This document shows, in pieces, positions 25,024-34,701 of a stretch of DNA of 64,000 nt. Position 1 is the stretch's first letter; every line of letters begins with the position of its first letter. The notes below the pieces were generated by a model. That model searched no databases and was not told where the DNA came from. It saw nothing but the letters and a program-made list of their open reading frames with translations. Source of the stretch: Mycobacterium sp. IDR2000157661 (lineage in GTDB: Bacteria > Actinomycetota > Actinomycetes > Mycobacteriales > Mycobacteriaceae); contig NZ_CP081006.1 in assembly GCF_022317005.1 (NCBI RefSeq), positions 2,356,001 through 2,420,000 on the forward strand. The letters run 5' to 3'. A program made the position numbers and the translations under genes.

Positions 25024-25727
25024 GCGCCCGCCTTCTGCACCACGTGGCGGTCGAACATCTCCCGCGCGACCCAGCCGAGTACCGCGAGGCAGGCCAGCGG
25101 GTAGACGATCGCGTAGCCGACCTGCCACGGCGCCAGGTCAACCTGGTCGAACGCCGCTCCGAGCAGCATCAGGGGTCCCTGCGTGGGCACCGCATAGAGC
25201 ACCGGATGAGGCCACAGGCCTGAGTAGTGGAGGATCGGCAGGTTCATGATCGCGATCGGCACGGTGCCGAACAGGAACCAGTCGGTGGCCGACGCGAACG
25301 GCAACGACGTGATGAAGCCGGTCATCAGCATCAGCATCGTCCCCAGTACTACGCCGGCGAGCAACGGGAGCGGTCGGTAGGCCAGCCCGTGAGCGATCGA
25401 CACCACGGTGACGGCGATCAACAGCGAAAGGGCGCTCAGCACCGCGACTTTGGCGGCCAGGTACTCACCGAATCGCAGTGGAGTGGAGATCACGGCGCTG
25501 AGCGTGCGTTCCTGCTTCTCGAAGAACACCGACCCGCCGATGAAGAAGAACCCGATGATGGCGATGTCGCCGAGGAGCACGTACGGTTCGGCCACCGCAC
25601 GCAGGTTCGACGGCATCGGAAGCAGAACGGCCAACCAGATCAGCCCGGAGAACACCGCGGCATGCAGAAACCGCTGGCGGTTCTGCAGCACCAGTTCCAG
25701 ACGAATAGCCGTTGCCAGGCGCATCAT
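25020..25727 (-). CDS. ABC-2 type permease, subunit A
   Basis: 235 residues. Six hydrophobic segments with EKQERTLSAVISTPLRFGEY, the ABC-2 coupling loop. Its start overlaps the ATPase stop (25724-25727) and its stop overlaps subunit B, so the three genes are translationally coupled. Confidence 0.85.
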   Translation of the reverse strand: MMRLATAIRLELVLQNRQRFLHAAVFSGLIWLAVLLPMPSNLRAVAEPYVLLGDIAIIGFFFIGGSVFFEKQERTLSAVISTPLRFGEYLAAKVAVLSALSLLIAVTVVSIAHGLAYRPLPLLAGVVLGTMLMLMTGFITSLPFASATDWFLFGTVPIAIMNLPILHYSGLWPHPVLYAVPTQGPLMLLGAAFDQVDLAPWQVGYAIVYPLACLAVLGWVAREMFDRHVVQKAGA

Positions 25728-26626
25728 GCGAGCGACCTGCCGGTCACTTCGACGAACACGTCGTCGAGGGTCGCCTCCCGACTGTGGATCGTTTCGACGT
25801 GGTGGCCGCGCAACACCGAGTGGAAGGCCGGATCATCGGCCAAACCGTCCATGGCGAACTCCTCGGCGACCAGATGGCCGGCGTCACCGCGATATTCGAC
25901 ACGCACCTTCCGCTGGCTGCGCGCGATCCGCAACTCGGCAGGCGTGTCCAGAGCCACGATCGCGCCGTCCACGACGAACGCCACCCGGTCACACAACTCG
26001 TTCGCGGTGGCCATGTCGTGAGTGGTGAGGAAGACCGTTCGGCCCTGCGCCTTCATGTCGAGCACGATGTTCTTGACGTTGCGCGCATTGACGGGGTCGA
26101 GGCCGGAGGTGGGCTCGTCGAGGAACAGCAGTTCGGGGTTGTTGAGCAGCGACCGGGCGAACGTGAGCCGCATCTGCATGCCCTTGGAGAAGGTGCTGAC
26201 GCGGGCGTCGGCGTCGCCGTGCAGACCGACCATCTCGAGCAGGTCGAGCGGGTCCCGGATGGGGCCCTCGTAGAGCGAGCCGAAAAACCTCAGGTTCTCG
26301 GCTGCGGTGAGTTTGCCGTAGTGGTTCGGCAGTTCGAACGACACCCCGATGCGTTCGTAGTAGTCCCGACCCCAGGCGGCGGGTTCACGGCCCCATACCG
26401 AGACTTGGCCGCGGTGCCCCCGTAGGAGGCCGATCAACAGCTTCTGGGTCGTCGACTTGCCGGCGCCGCTGGGTCCGAGAAAGCCGAAGATCTCCCCGCG
26501 ACGGACCTCGAAGTCCATCTGACGAACCGCCGGGGCGTCGGCGCCCGGATAGGCGAACGACAGGTCCCGGACCTCGATGACGACGTCGGTCTGACCTGGT
26601 GGTGAGGACTTGCCACCGTGATTCAT
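25724..26626 (-). CDS. ABC transporter ATP-binding protein
   Basis: 300 residues from ATG 26626; GTG 26638 is a possible alternative. Walker A GPSGAGKST, signature STFSKGMQMR, Walker B LLFLDEPTSGLDPV, switch TTHDMATA. First gene of the operon with the two permeases. Divergent from the MarR/GbsR-like gene at 26759, which is the likely regulator. Confidence 0.9.
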   Translation of the reverse strand: MNHGGKSSPPGQTDVVIEVRDLSFAYPGADAPAVRQMDFEVRRGEIFGFLGPSGAGKSTTQKLLIGLLRGHRGQVSVWGREPAAWGRDYYERIGVSFELPNHYGKLTAAENLRFFGSLYEGPIRDPLDLLEMVGLHGDADARVSTFSKGMQMRLTFARSLLNNPELLFLDEPTSGLDPVNARNVKNIVLDMKAQGRTVFLTTHDMATANELCDRVAFVVDGAIVALDTPAELRIARSQRKVRVEYRGDAGHLVAEEFAMDGLADDPAFHSVLRGHHVETIHSREATLDDVFVEVTGRSLA

Positions 26627-26725
26627 CGTGGTGCTCACGCCTTTCGGATACGACGGGCCGGACACCGTCCGACCCACATGCGGGTATTTCGTTCCGACCA
26701 GACTTCCCGGAGCACCTGAACGCAC

Positions 26726-26754
26726 TATACTGAAGTTTCAGAAATTTGTGAACA
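26726..26754. promoter_or_regulatory. Promoter and operators between the ABC operon and its regulator
   Basis: A near-consensus -10 TATACT (26726-26731) is followed by overlapping inverted repeats: CTGAA-GT-TTCAG and GTTTCA...TGTGAAC. A bound dimer would block this promoter, giving autoregulation of the MarR gene and control of the divergent operon. Confidence 0.55.
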
Positions 26755-26758
26755 CTGT

Positions 26759-27229
26759 ATGGAGACGGTCATGACGGAGGGGCCCGACTCGGCAGACCCG
26801 GCCGAAGCGCTCGCGCTGGTGTTGACCAGCCATGGGCTGCAGCGAATGACGTCGCGGGTGCTGGCCGCACTGCTGTTCACCGACCGGCCGACGATGACGG
26901 CCGGCGAGCTGGCGGACCGGTTGGGTGCCAGCGCGGGCGCGATATCCGGGGCGGTCAAGATGCTCATCTCGGTGGGCCTGGTCGAGCGCGTGCCCGCGCC
27001 GGGAAGCCGCCGCGACCACTACCGCCTGCGCGATGACGCGTGGGCGGTGCTGTACACGACGCAGAACACCATCCTCGCGGCGATTCAGCAGGCGGCCGCC
27101 GACGGCATCTCTGCCACGTCGTCGAACAGCGCCGCGCACCAACGTCTTACCGAGATGCGTGACTTCTACTCATTCCTGCTGGCCGAGCTGCCCGCGGTCA
27201 TCGACCGGTGGAAGAAGTCGCGGCGCTAG
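26759..27229 (+). CDS. MarR/GbsR-family regulator
   Basis: 156 residues from ATG 26759 (ATG 26771 possible). Winged helix TMTAGELADRLGASAGAISGAVKML followed by the wing PAPGSRRDHYRL, the pattern of GbsR-like regulators beside ABC exporters. C-terminal dimer helices. Divergent from the exporter operon. Its stop is shared with dapC in a CTAG. Confidence 0.87.
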   Translation: METVMTEGPDSADPAEALALVLTSHGLQRMTSRVLAALLFTDRPTMTAGELADRLGASAGAISGAVKMLISVGLVERVPAPGSRRDHYRLRDDAWAVLYTTQNTILAAIQQAAADGISATSSNSAAHQRLTEMRDFYSFLLAELPAVIDRWKKSRR

Positions 27230-28407
27230 CGCCGGCGTAGCACCTGCAGTCGGCGGATCGCCTCCTCGAGGGTGTCGTCGCGCTTGCAGAACGCGAAGCG
27301 CACCAGATGGTTCCACGCTCCGGCGTGTTCGGCGGCGGGGTCGCAGAACGCCGTCAGCGGGATGGCGGCGACGCCGGCCGTGTGCGGGAGTTCGGCGCAG
27401 AACGCGGCGCTGTCGGTGAACCCGAGCGGGCGGGGGTCGGCGCACAGGAAGTAGGTGCCGTGGCTGTCGTGCACCTCGAACCCCACGTCGGTCAGTGCGG
27501 CGCCGAGCCGGTCGCGCTTGTGCTGCAGCGAATCCCGCAGCGCCGCCACCCAGTCCTGCTCGTTGTCCAGCGCATGTGCGACCGCGGGCTGGAACGGCGC
27601 CCCGCCGACGTAGGTCAGATACTGCTTGGCGGCGCGCACACCGGCGATCAGATCGGCTGCCCCGCAACACCATCCGATCTTCCAGCCGGTGACGTTGAAC
27701 ATCTTGGCCGCGCTAGAGATCGTGATCGTGCGATCGGCCATGCCGGGATAGTCGGCAAGCGGCCGATGAGCGTGGCCGGGAGGGTCCGAGTAGACCAGGT
27801 GCTCGTAGACCTCGTCGGTGATCACCAGCAGGTCCTTGTCGACGGCCAACTCGGCCAGCCCGCGCAGTTCGGCGTGACCGGCGACCATGCCGGTCGGGTT
27901 GTGCGGAGAGTTGAGGATCAGCGCCCTGGTCTTGGAAGTCACCGCGGCGCGCAGGCCGTCGACGTCGATGCGGAATCCGCGCCCGTCGGCGACCATCGGC
28001 ACCGCCCGCCGCTCACAGCCGGCCATCGCGAGGACGGGGGAGTAGGAATCGTAGAACGGCTCGATCAGCAGCACTTCCGAACCCGGCTCGACCAGGCCGA
28101 GTACCGCCGACGCGATCGCCTCGGTGGCGCCGACGGTCACCAGCACTTCGGTGTCGGGGTCGTACTCGGTGCCGTACGCCCGCTTGCGCTGCGCCGCGAT
28201 GGCCCGCCGCAACGGAGCGATGCCCAGACCCGGCGGGTACTGATTGTCGCCCGCGGCGATCGCGTTCTCGGCGATTCTGAGCATGGCCGGCGGGCCGCCC
28301 TCGTCGGGGAAGCCCTGGCCGAGGTTGACCGCGCCGATGCGCGCGGCGAGCGCGGACGTCTCGGCGAAGATCGTCACCGCATAGGGCTGCAGCCGCCGCA
28401 CCGTCAT
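27226..28407 (-). CDS. dapC: N-succinyldiaminopimelate aminotransferase (Rv0858c)
   Basis: 393 residues from ATG 28407. Class I/II PLP aminotransferase: NLGQGFPDEGGP at the start, LNSPHNPTG, DEVYEH and SSAAKMFNVTGWKIGW with the Schiff-base Lys. Orthologue in position and motifs of Rv0858c, whose DapC activity was established in M. tuberculosis. It makes N-succinyl-LL-diaminopimelate for lysine and peptidoglycan. A TAGGCT hexamer eight bases before ATG suggests a leaderless mRNA. Confidence 0.9.
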   Translation of the reverse strand: MTVRRLQPYAVTIFAETSALAARIGAVNLGQGFPDEGGPPAMLRIAENAIAAGDNQYPPGLGIAPLRRAIAAQRKRAYGTEYDPDTEVLVTVGATEAIASAVLGLVEPGSEVLLIEPFYDSYSPVLAMAGCERRAVPMVADGRGFRIDVDGLRAAVTSKTRALILNSPHNPTGMVAGHAELRGLAELAVDKDLLVITDEVYEHLVYSDPPGHAHRPLADYPGMADRTITISSAAKMFNVTGWKIGWCCGAADLIAGVRAAKQYLTYVGGAPFQPAVAHALDNEQDWVAALRDSLQHKRDRLGAALTDVGFEVHDSHGTYFLCADPRPLGFTDSAAFCAELPHTAGVAAIPLTAFCDPAAEHAGAWNHLVRFAFCKRDDTLEEAIRRLQVLRRR

Positions 28408-28432
28408 GGGTGTCGAGCCTAGGCGGTGGCGC

Positions 28433-29911
28433 TCACTCGGCGACGATGGCCGCCAACCGGTGCATCTGTGTCACGGTGGCCGGATAGAGCTCGCGCCATG
28501 TCCGGTAAAGGCCGTCGTACAACGCGGCGCGGCCCGGATCCGGCTCGATTCTGCGGGCGATGCGGGTCCAATCGCTGTCCTGTGGCACCAGTCCGGCGCC
28601 GATCGCGGCCAGCAGGGCGCCACCGAAGCCGGCACCGATCGTCTGCTCGGGGATCGACTGCGCGCGGCCGGTGATGTCGCTGACCGCCTGCGCCCAGATG
28701 GGACTGCTCAGTCCGCCGCCGACGGCCACCAGTCGGCCACCGGGCGCCGCGTCGTCGAATCGCGTGAGAATGTCGCGTACACCGAAGGCGATGCCTTCGT
28801 AGGCTGCGCGGAGCAGATGTCCCCGTCCGTGGCGCAGCGTCAACCCGGCAAGCAATCCGCGCGCGTTCGGGTCGAAGAGGGGGGTTCGCTCGCCACTGAA
28901 GTAGGGGAGCATCAGGAGGCCCTCGCAGCCAGGCGGTACCACCAGCGCTTCGGCGGTCAGTTCGTCCAACGATGCGTTCCCGGTCGTGGCCTGCAACCAG
29001 GTGATCATGCTGCCCGCGGTGGCGGTGCCCGCGGCCAGCGCGTAGCTGTTGTGCTCCACCGCCGCGGTCGTCCACAACGCCGGGTCGCAGTGGTAGTCAG
29101 CGGTGATCTGCACCATGAACATCGTCGACCCGTACATGAGCATGAGATCGCCTGGCCGGCGGACCCCGACCGAGAAGGCCTCGGCGTAGGCGTCGACCGT
29201 GCCCGCCACTATCGGGGTCCCCGCCGGGATGGCGGATGCAGTCGACGCCGAGGCGGTGACCGACCCCACCACAGCGTCCGGCCAGACCAGCCGGGGCAAC
29301 GGCAGATGCCCGCAGATGCGTTGCGCCCAGTCGATGTTCCACTCGAACTTCGGGGTCGCGTAGAGCGGGTCGCACTGGCTCGCGGTGTGATGGTCCAGAA
29401 CGTATTCGCCGGTGAGCTTGGCGACGATGTAGGAGTGGGCGCTGAACCACTTCTCGGCGTTGTCGAACACCTCCGGCTCGTGGTGGCGGACCCACTCCAG
29501 TTTGGGGCCGACGGCCTGGCTGGTCAGCAGGCTACCGCCGCGTTCCAGAATTGCATCTGAACCGAATTCAGCTGTGAGCGACTCGATCTCGACGATAGCG
29601 CGCGTGTCGATCCCGTACAGGATCGCGGGCCGGAGGGGACGCAGGTCGGCATCGCAGAGCACCAGGCAGGGTCCGAGCCCGCTGACGCAGACCGCTGCGA
29701 GCGAACCTTCGGCGGGCATGCGGGCGATGAGCGTCCGGCTGATGTCACAGACCTCGCGCCACCACACCTCTGCGTCGAACTCCGCCCACCCGGGTCGCGG
29801 TAGGTCCATCGAGTGCGGCACGGTCTCGGTGGCGAGCACGATGCCCGAGGTGTCGGTGAGAACGCCTTTGGTGCTTCCGGTGCCGATGTCGAGCCCAAGG
29901 ACGACGTCCAC
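28433..29911 (-). CDS. FGGY-family carbohydrate kinase
   Basis: 492 residues from GTG 29911. GLDIGTGSTKGVL (phosphate-1 loop), GTVDAYAEAFSVGV, MYGSTMFM and AVGGGLSSPIWAQAVSDITGR (C-terminal FGGY signature) place it among xylulokinase-like enzymes that phosphorylate a sugar or polyol. No sugar-transport or isomerase gene beside it. 25 bases upstream of dapC on the same strand but metabolically unrelated. Not present at this place in M. tuberculosis. Confidence 0.85.
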   Translation of the reverse strand: MDVVLGLDIGTGSTKGVLTDTSGIVLATETVPHSMDLPRPGWAEFDAEVWWREVCDISRTLIARMPAEGSLAAVCVSGLGPCLVLCDADLRPLRPAILYGIDTRAIVEIESLTAEFGSDAILERGGSLLTSQAVGPKLEWVRHHEPEVFDNAEKWFSAHSYIVAKLTGEYVLDHHTASQCDPLYATPKFEWNIDWAQRICGHLPLPRLVWPDAVVGSVTASASTASAIPAGTPIVAGTVDAYAEAFSVGVRRPGDLMLMYGSTMFMVQITADYHCDPALWTTAAVEHNSYALAAGTATAGSMITWLQATTGNASLDELTAEALVVPPGCEGLLMLPYFSGERTPLFDPNARGLLAGLTLRHGRGHLLRAAYEGIAFGVRDILTRFDDAAPGGRLVAVGGGLSSPIWAQAVSDITGRAQSIPEQTIGAGFGGALLAAIGAGLVPQDSDWTRIARRIEPDPGRAALYDGLYRTWRELYPATVTQMHRLAAIVAE

Positions 29912-29981
29912 GCGGCCACGGTAGCGGTACGGAGGCCTGGTGAAGACGAACAAGTGGCCCTCGGCGCAAGCGGGACTGCCC

Positions 29982-29997
29982 AACCAACAGGTTGGTT
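29982..29997. promoter_or_regulatory. Palindromic operator of fadA-fadB
   Basis: AACCAAC-AG-GTTGGTT, perfect seven-base arms, just upstream of the TAGGCT -10 at 30006-30011. Position fits repression of the fad operon by a TetR- or GntR-type acyl-CoA sensor, not seen nearby. Confidence 0.6.
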
Positions 29998-30018
29998 TGG
30001 GCTGTTAGGCTGCCCCAC

Positions 30019-31230
30019 ATGTCTGAAGAAGCCTTCATCTACGAGGCCATCCGCACCCCCCGCGGCAAGAACAAGAACGGCGCGCTCAACGAGATCAAGC
30101 CGATCAACCTGGTGACGGGCCTGGTCGACGAGATCCGCCGACGCCACCCGGACCTCGACGAGACGCTGATCAGCGACGTCATCCTCGGTGTCGTCTCGCC
30201 GGTCGGCGACCAGGGCGGTGACATCGCCCGCACCGCGGTGCTTGCCGCGGGCCTGCCCGACACCACCGGCGGCGTACAGCTCAACCGCTTTTGCGCATCG
30301 GGCCTGGAGGCCGTCAACACCGCCGCGCAGAAGGTGCGTTCGGGCTGGGACGACCTGGTGCTGGCAGGCGGCGTCGAGTCGATGAGCCGCGTGCCGATGG
30401 GCTCCGACGGCGGCGCCTGGGCGACCGACCCCGAGACCAACTACGTCGTCGGCTTCGTCCCCCAGGGCATCGGCGCGGACCTGATCGCCACCATCGAGGG
30501 CTTCTCGCGCGAGGACGTCGACCGCTACGCGTTGCGCAGCCAGGAGCACGCTGCCGCGGCGTGGTCGGGCGGCTACTTCGCCAAGTCGGTGGTACCGGTG
30601 CGCGACCAGAACGGCCTGGTGGTCCTCGATCACGACGAGCACATGCGTCCCGACACCACGCTCGAGGGCCTGGCCAAGCTGAAGACCGCGTTCGACGGCA
30701 TCGGCGCCATGGGCGGATTCGACGACGTGGCGCTGCAGAAGTACCACTGGGTCGAGAAGATCAACCACGTCCACACCGGCGGCAACAGCTCGGGCATCGT
30801 CGACGGCGCCGCGCTGGTGCTCGTCGGCTCAGAGAGCGCAGGAAAGGCTCAGAATCTGACCCCACGGGCACGCATCGTCGCCACCGCGACCAGCGGCAGC
30901 GATCCGGTGATCATGCTCACCGGCCCGACGCCTGCCACCCGCAAGGTGCTCGATCGCGCCGGGTTGACGGTCGACGACATCGACCTGTTCGAGCTCAACG
31001 AGGCGTTCGCATCGGTGGTGCTGAAGTTCCAGAAGGACCTGAACATCCCCGACGAGAAGCTCAACGTCAACGGCGGCGCCATCGCGATGGGCCATCCGCT
31101 GGGCGCCACCGGCGCCATGATCACAGGCACCATGGTCGACGAGCTCGAGCGTCGCAACGCCCGTCGCGCGCTCGTGACGCTGTGCGTCGGCGGCGGCATG
31201 GGCGTGGCCACCATCATCGAGCGAGTCTAA
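30019..31230 (+). CDS. fadA: 3-ketoacyl-CoA thiolase / acetyl-CoA acyltransferase (Rv0859)
   Basis: 403 residues from ATG 30019, leaderless (TAGGCT seven bases before). [12 protein letters not shown] holds the nucleophilic Cys, [16 protein letters not shown] the His and [11 protein letters not shown] the second Cys of thiolases. It forms with FadB the beta subunits of the mycobacterial trifunctional enzyme, which carries out the last three steps of fatty-acid beta-oxidation. fadB follows after nine bases. Confidence 0.95.
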   Translation: MSEEAFIYEAIRTPRGKNKNGALNEIKPINLVTGLVDEIRRRHPDLDETLISDVILGVVSPVGDQGGDIARTAVLAAGLPDTTGGVQLNRFCASGLEAVNTAAQKVRSGWDDLVLAGGVESMSRVPMGSDGGAWATDPETNYVVGFVPQGIGADLIATIEGFSREDVDRYALRSQEHAAAAWSGGYFAKSVVPVRDQNGLVVLDHDEHMRPDTTLEGLAKLKTAFDGIGAMGGFDDVALQKYHWVEKINHVHTGGNSSGIVDGAALVLVGSESAGKAQNLTPRARIVATATSGSDPVIMLTGPTPATRKVLDRAGLTVDDIDLFELNEAFASVVLKFQKDLNIPDEKLNVNGGAIAMGHPLGATGAMITGTMVDELERRNARRALVTLCVGGGMGVATIIERV

Positions 31231-31239
31231 GGAAAGACG

Positions 31240-33387
31240 ATGGCAGAGAACACTATTCAGTGGGACAAGGATGCCGACGGCATCGTCACCCTGACGTTGG
31301 ACGACCCGACCGGCTCGGCCAACGTGATGAACGAGCATTACAAGGAGTCGATGCACAAGGCCGTCCAACGCCTTGTCGCGGAGAAGGATTCGATCACCGG
31401 CGTGGTGATCACCAGCGCCAAGAAGACGTTCTTCGCCGGCGGTGATCTCAAGGGCATGATGAACGTCGGCCCCGATAACGCCGGAGAGGCTTTCGACGAG
31501 GTGGAGGGCATCAAGGCTGACCTGCGCGCGCTCGAGACGCTGGGTAAGCCGGTCGTCGCGGCGATCAACGGCGCGGCGCTGGGCGGTGGCCTGGAGATCG
31601 CACTGGCGTGCCATCACCGCATCGCCGCGGACGTGAAGGGCTCGGTCATCGGCCTGCCCGAGGTGACGCTCGGCTTGCTGCCCGGCGGCGGCGGCGTCAC
31701 CCGCACCGTGCGGATGTTCGGCATCCAGAAGGCGTTCATGGAGGTGCTGTCCCAGGGCACCCGGTTCAAGCCCGCGAAGGCGAAGGAGACGGGTCTGGTC
31801 GACGAACTCGTGTCGTCGGTCGACGAACTGGTCCCGGCCGCCAAGGCTTGGATAAAGGCCAATCCCGATGCCCACGTTCAGCCGTGGGATGCCAAGGGCT
31901 ACAAGATGCCCGGCGGCACCCCGGCCTCGCCCGGCCTGGCGAGCATTCTGCCGTCGTTCCCGGCGCTGCTGAAGAAGCAGCTCAAGGGTGCGCCGATGCC
32001 GGCGCCGCGGGCGATCCTCGACGCGGCCGTCGAGGGGGCGCAGGTGGACTTCGACACCGCATCGCGCATCGAGAGCCGCTACTTCACCCAGTTGGTCACC
32101 GGTCAGACCGCCAAGAACATGATCCAGGCGTTCTTCCTGGATCTGCAGTACATCAACGGCGGCGGCTCACGGCCCGACGGCATCGAGCCGGTCAAGATCA
32201 ACAAGATCGGAGTGCTGGGTGCGGGCATGATGGGGGCGGGCATCGCCTATGTGTCGGCCAAGGCGGGTTTTGAAGTGGTGCTCAAAGATGTGAGTGCGGA
32301 AGCCGCCGCCAAGGGCAAGGGCTACTCCGAGAAGCTGGAGGCCAAGGCCCTAGAGCGAGGCAAGACCACGCAGGAGCGCTCTGACGCGTTGCTGGCCCGC
32401 ATCACCCCGACCGGTGACCCGGCCGATCTGAAGGGTGTCGACTTCGTCGTCGAGGCCGTGTTCGAGGACCAGGATCTCAAGCACAAGGTGTTCCAGGAGA
32501 TCGAGGACATCGTCGAGCCCAACGCACTGCTCGGCTCGAACACCTCGACGCTGCCGATCACCGGTCTGGCGAGCGGGGTTAAGCGCCAGGAGGACTTCAT
32601 CGGCATCCACTTCTTCTCGCCGGTCGACAAGATGCCGCTGGTCGAGATCATCAAGGGCGAGAAGACCTCTGACGAGGCGCTGGCCCGGGTGTTCGACTAC
32701 ACGCTGGCGATCGGCAAGACGCCGATCGTGGTCAACGACAGCCGCGGCTTCTTCACCAGCCGCGTGATCGGCACGTTCGTCAACGAGGCGCTGGCCATGC
32801 TCGGCGAGGGCGTCGAGCCGGCGTCGATCGAGGCCGCCGGTGCGCAGGCCGGCTACCCGGCCGCGCCGCTGCAGCTGTCCGACGAGCTCAACCTCGAGCT
32901 GATGCACAAGATCGCCGTCGCCACCCGCAAGGGCGTCGAGTCCACCGGCGGCACCTACGAGCCGCACCCGGCCGAGGCGGTCGTCGAGAAGATGATCGAG
33001 ATCGGTCGACCGTCACGGCTGAAGGGCGCCGGTTTCTACGAGTACGTCGATGGCAAGCGCACCGGTCTGTGGCCGGGGCTGCGCGAGACGTTCAAGTCCG
33101 GCACCGCCGATGTTCCGTTGCAGGACATGATCGACCGGATGCTGTTCGCCGAGGCGCTCGAGACGCAGAAGTGCCTCGACGAGGGCGTGCTCACCTCGAC
33201 CGCCGACGCCAACATCGGCTCGATCATGGGCATCGGCTTCCCGCCCTACACCGGTGGTTCGGCGCAGTTCATCGTCGGCTACCAGGGTGCAGGCGGTGTC
33301 GGCAAGGAGGCCTTCGTGGCACGCGCCAAGGAGCTGGCCGCCCGCTACGGCGAGCGGTTCAACCCGCCGGCCTCTCTGACCGGATAG
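31240..33387 (+). CDS. fadB: Multifunctional enoyl-CoA hydratase / 3-hydroxyacyl-CoA dehydrogenase (Rv0860)
   Basis: 715 residues, ATG 31240 after AAGGA. N-terminal crotonase domain (1 to about 300) with FFAGGDLKGM and INGAALGGGLEIALACHH; NAD domain from about 325 with IGVLGAGMMGAGIAY; dehydrogenase motif GIHFFSPVDKMPLVEIIKG and a C-terminal helical repeat. Alpha subunit of the trifunctional enzyme with FadA. Full length (M. tuberculosis 720). Ends TAG next to the stop of a convergent monooxygenase gene. Confidence 0.96.
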   Translation: MAENTIQWDKDADGIVTLTLDDPTGSANVMNEHYKESMHKAVQRLVAEKDSITGVVITSAKKTFFAGGDLKGMMNVGPDNAGEAFDEVEGIKADLRALETLGKPVVAAINGAALGGGLEIALACHHRIAADVKGSVIGLPEVTLGLLPGGGGVTRTVRMFGIQKAFMEVLSQGTRFKPAKAKETGLVDELVSSVDELVPAAKAWIKANPDAHVQPWDAKGYKMPGGTPASPGLASILPSFPALLKKQLKGAPMPAPRAILDAAVEGAQVDFDTASRIESRYFTQLVTGQTAKNMIQAFFLDLQYINGGGSRPDGIEPVKINKIGVLGAGMMGAGIAYVSAKAGFEVVLKDVSAEAAAKGKGYSEKLEAKALERGKTTQERSDALLARITPTGDPADLKGVDFVVEAVFEDQDLKHKVFQEIEDIVEPNALLGSNTSTLPITGLASGVKRQEDFIGIHFFSPVDKMPLVEIIKGEKTSDEALARVFDYTLAIGKTPIVVNDSRGFFTSRVIGTFVNEALAMLGEGVEPASIEAAGAQAGYPAAPLQLSDELNLELMHKIAVATRKGVESTGGTYEPHPAEAVVEKMIEIGRPSRLKGAGFYEYVDGKRTGLWPGLRETFKSGTADVPLQDMIDRMLFAEALETQKCLDEGVLTSTADANIGSIMGIGFPPYTGGSAQFIVGYQGAGGVGKEAFVARAKELAARYGERFNPPASLTG

Positions 33388-34623
33388 TCACGACGCCGAT
33401 TCCCCCGGAGCCGCAATGGTTTCGGGGGATTCAGCGTATTCGGGCAGTGGCATATTGTCGTAGAGTCGCACGCCCCTGCGGTTGAGGCGAGCGACCGCCT
33501 TGGTGACGCCCAGCGGAAGGATTGAGATCGCACGGGCAACGCCGACGAGCGCCCGAAGGCCGATGCGCGACCGCGGGACGATGGTCTTGGCGTTCACCCT
33601 GGCCAGCGACCGGCTGCCGAGCACCGACGGCATCATCGTGCGCTCGTAGGCGGGGAAGGCGACCGTGTGATCACCGCCCGCTGCGACGAGCTCGCACGCA
33701 AGCACGTAGGCGCCGTACACCGCGAGGCTGGTGCTGCCCCCGACCGCGGGACCCGGGCAGTAGCCCGCATCGCCCACCAGCGTGACGCATCCCCGCGACC
33801 ACGTCGTCATCGTGAGCTGAGTGATCGCGTCGAAGTAGAACGCAGGCGTGCGCGGTACTTCCTCCAACCAGCGGTCCACCTCGGCGGCCATCCCGGTGAA
33901 CGCCGCGCACAGCTGTGCCTGCTGGCGCTCGACGTCGCGATGGTCGTAGTCCAACGGCGCGTCGGGCCGGAACAGGAAGACCGCGCGCGCGTCGTCGAGA
34001 TGGCGGGCGGTGTAGACCATCGCCATGCGGTCGGGTTCGAAGTAGCTGTTTCCTACGCCCTCGCGCGCGAACGACCTGGGCACCGACACCACCGAGAGGT
34101 AGCCGCCGAGGAAGTCCTCTGTCACCGCGTCGCCGAACACGAGCCTGCGCACGCCGGAATGCAACCCGTCGGCGCCCACGACGAGGTCGAATCTCCTTGC
34201 CGCACCCCGACGGAACGACACTTCGCCGTCGTCGGTGATCGCGGTGATCTCGTCGCCGAACACGTACTCGACATCGTCGCGGCCGGCGTCGAAATAGATT
34301 TCGCTGAGATCGTCGCGCATGATCTCGACATGTCGGTCGGACATCGCGGCGATGAGCTTGCGGTTGTCGATGTGCACCGGCCGCCGTCCCCACGGCCGGT
34401 GCACCGTCAGCAGGTCGATGCCGGTGGCATGCTGCTCGATGGCGGGCAGCACACCCATCCGTTCGGAGATCTCCATCGCCGGACGGAACAGATCCACGGC
34501 GTGGCCGCCGGTCTTGCGCAGCGCCGGGGCGCGTTCGACGACCGTGACGTCGAACCCGCCGCGGGTCAACCAGTAGGCCAGCACCGGGCCGGCGACGCTG
34601 GCGCCGGAGACGAGAACTCGCAT
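33388..34623 (-). CDS. FAD-dependent aromatic-type monooxygenase (PHBH/TetX fold)
   Basis: 411 residues from ATG 34623. VLVSGASVAGPVLAYWLTRG binds the FAD ADP; VVGADGLHSGVRRLVF is the DG motif; VTLVGDAGYCPGPAVGGSTSL is the GD motif of group A monooxygenases. Hydroxylates aromatic or polyketide-like molecules with NAD(P)H, or inactivates a drug. Divergent from a TetR gene with two operators between, so substrate-induced. First gene of the block absent from M. tuberculosis. Confidence 0.88.
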   Translation of the reverse strand: MRVLVSGASVAGPVLAYWLTRGGFDVTVVERAPALRKTGGHAVDLFRPAMEISERMGVLPAIEQHATGIDLLTVHRPWGRRPVHIDNRKLIAAMSDRHVEIMRDDLSEIYFDAGRDDVEYVFGDEITAITDDGEVSFRRGAARRFDLVVGADGLHSGVRRLVFGDAVTEDFLGGYLSVVSVPRSFAREGVGNSYFEPDRMAMVYTARHLDDARAVFLFRPDAPLDYDHRDVERQQAQLCAAFTGMAAEVDRWLEEVPRTPAFYFDAITQLTMTTWSRGCVTLVGDAGYCPGPAVGGSTSLAVYGAYVLACELVAAGGDHTVAFPAYERTMMPSVLGSRSLARVNAKTIVPRSRIGLRALVGVARAISILPLGVTKAVARLNRRGVRLYDNMPLPEYAESPETIAAPGESAS

Positions 34624-34638
34624 GTCGATCCTCACTTA

Positions 34639-34684
34639 CTTAACGATCGGTAAGGCAGCGCAAGTGAGCTTACCAACCGTTAAG
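34639..34684. promoter_or_regulatory. Two TetR operators
   Basis: CTTAACGATCGGTAAG (34639-34654) and CTTACCAACCGTTAAG (34669-34684), each a 16-base imperfect palindrome, 30 bases centre to centre (about three turns), and inverted copies of one another. They cover both divergent promoters. Confidence 0.7.
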
Positions 34685-34701
34685 TCAGTTAGGGTGGGTA
34701 G

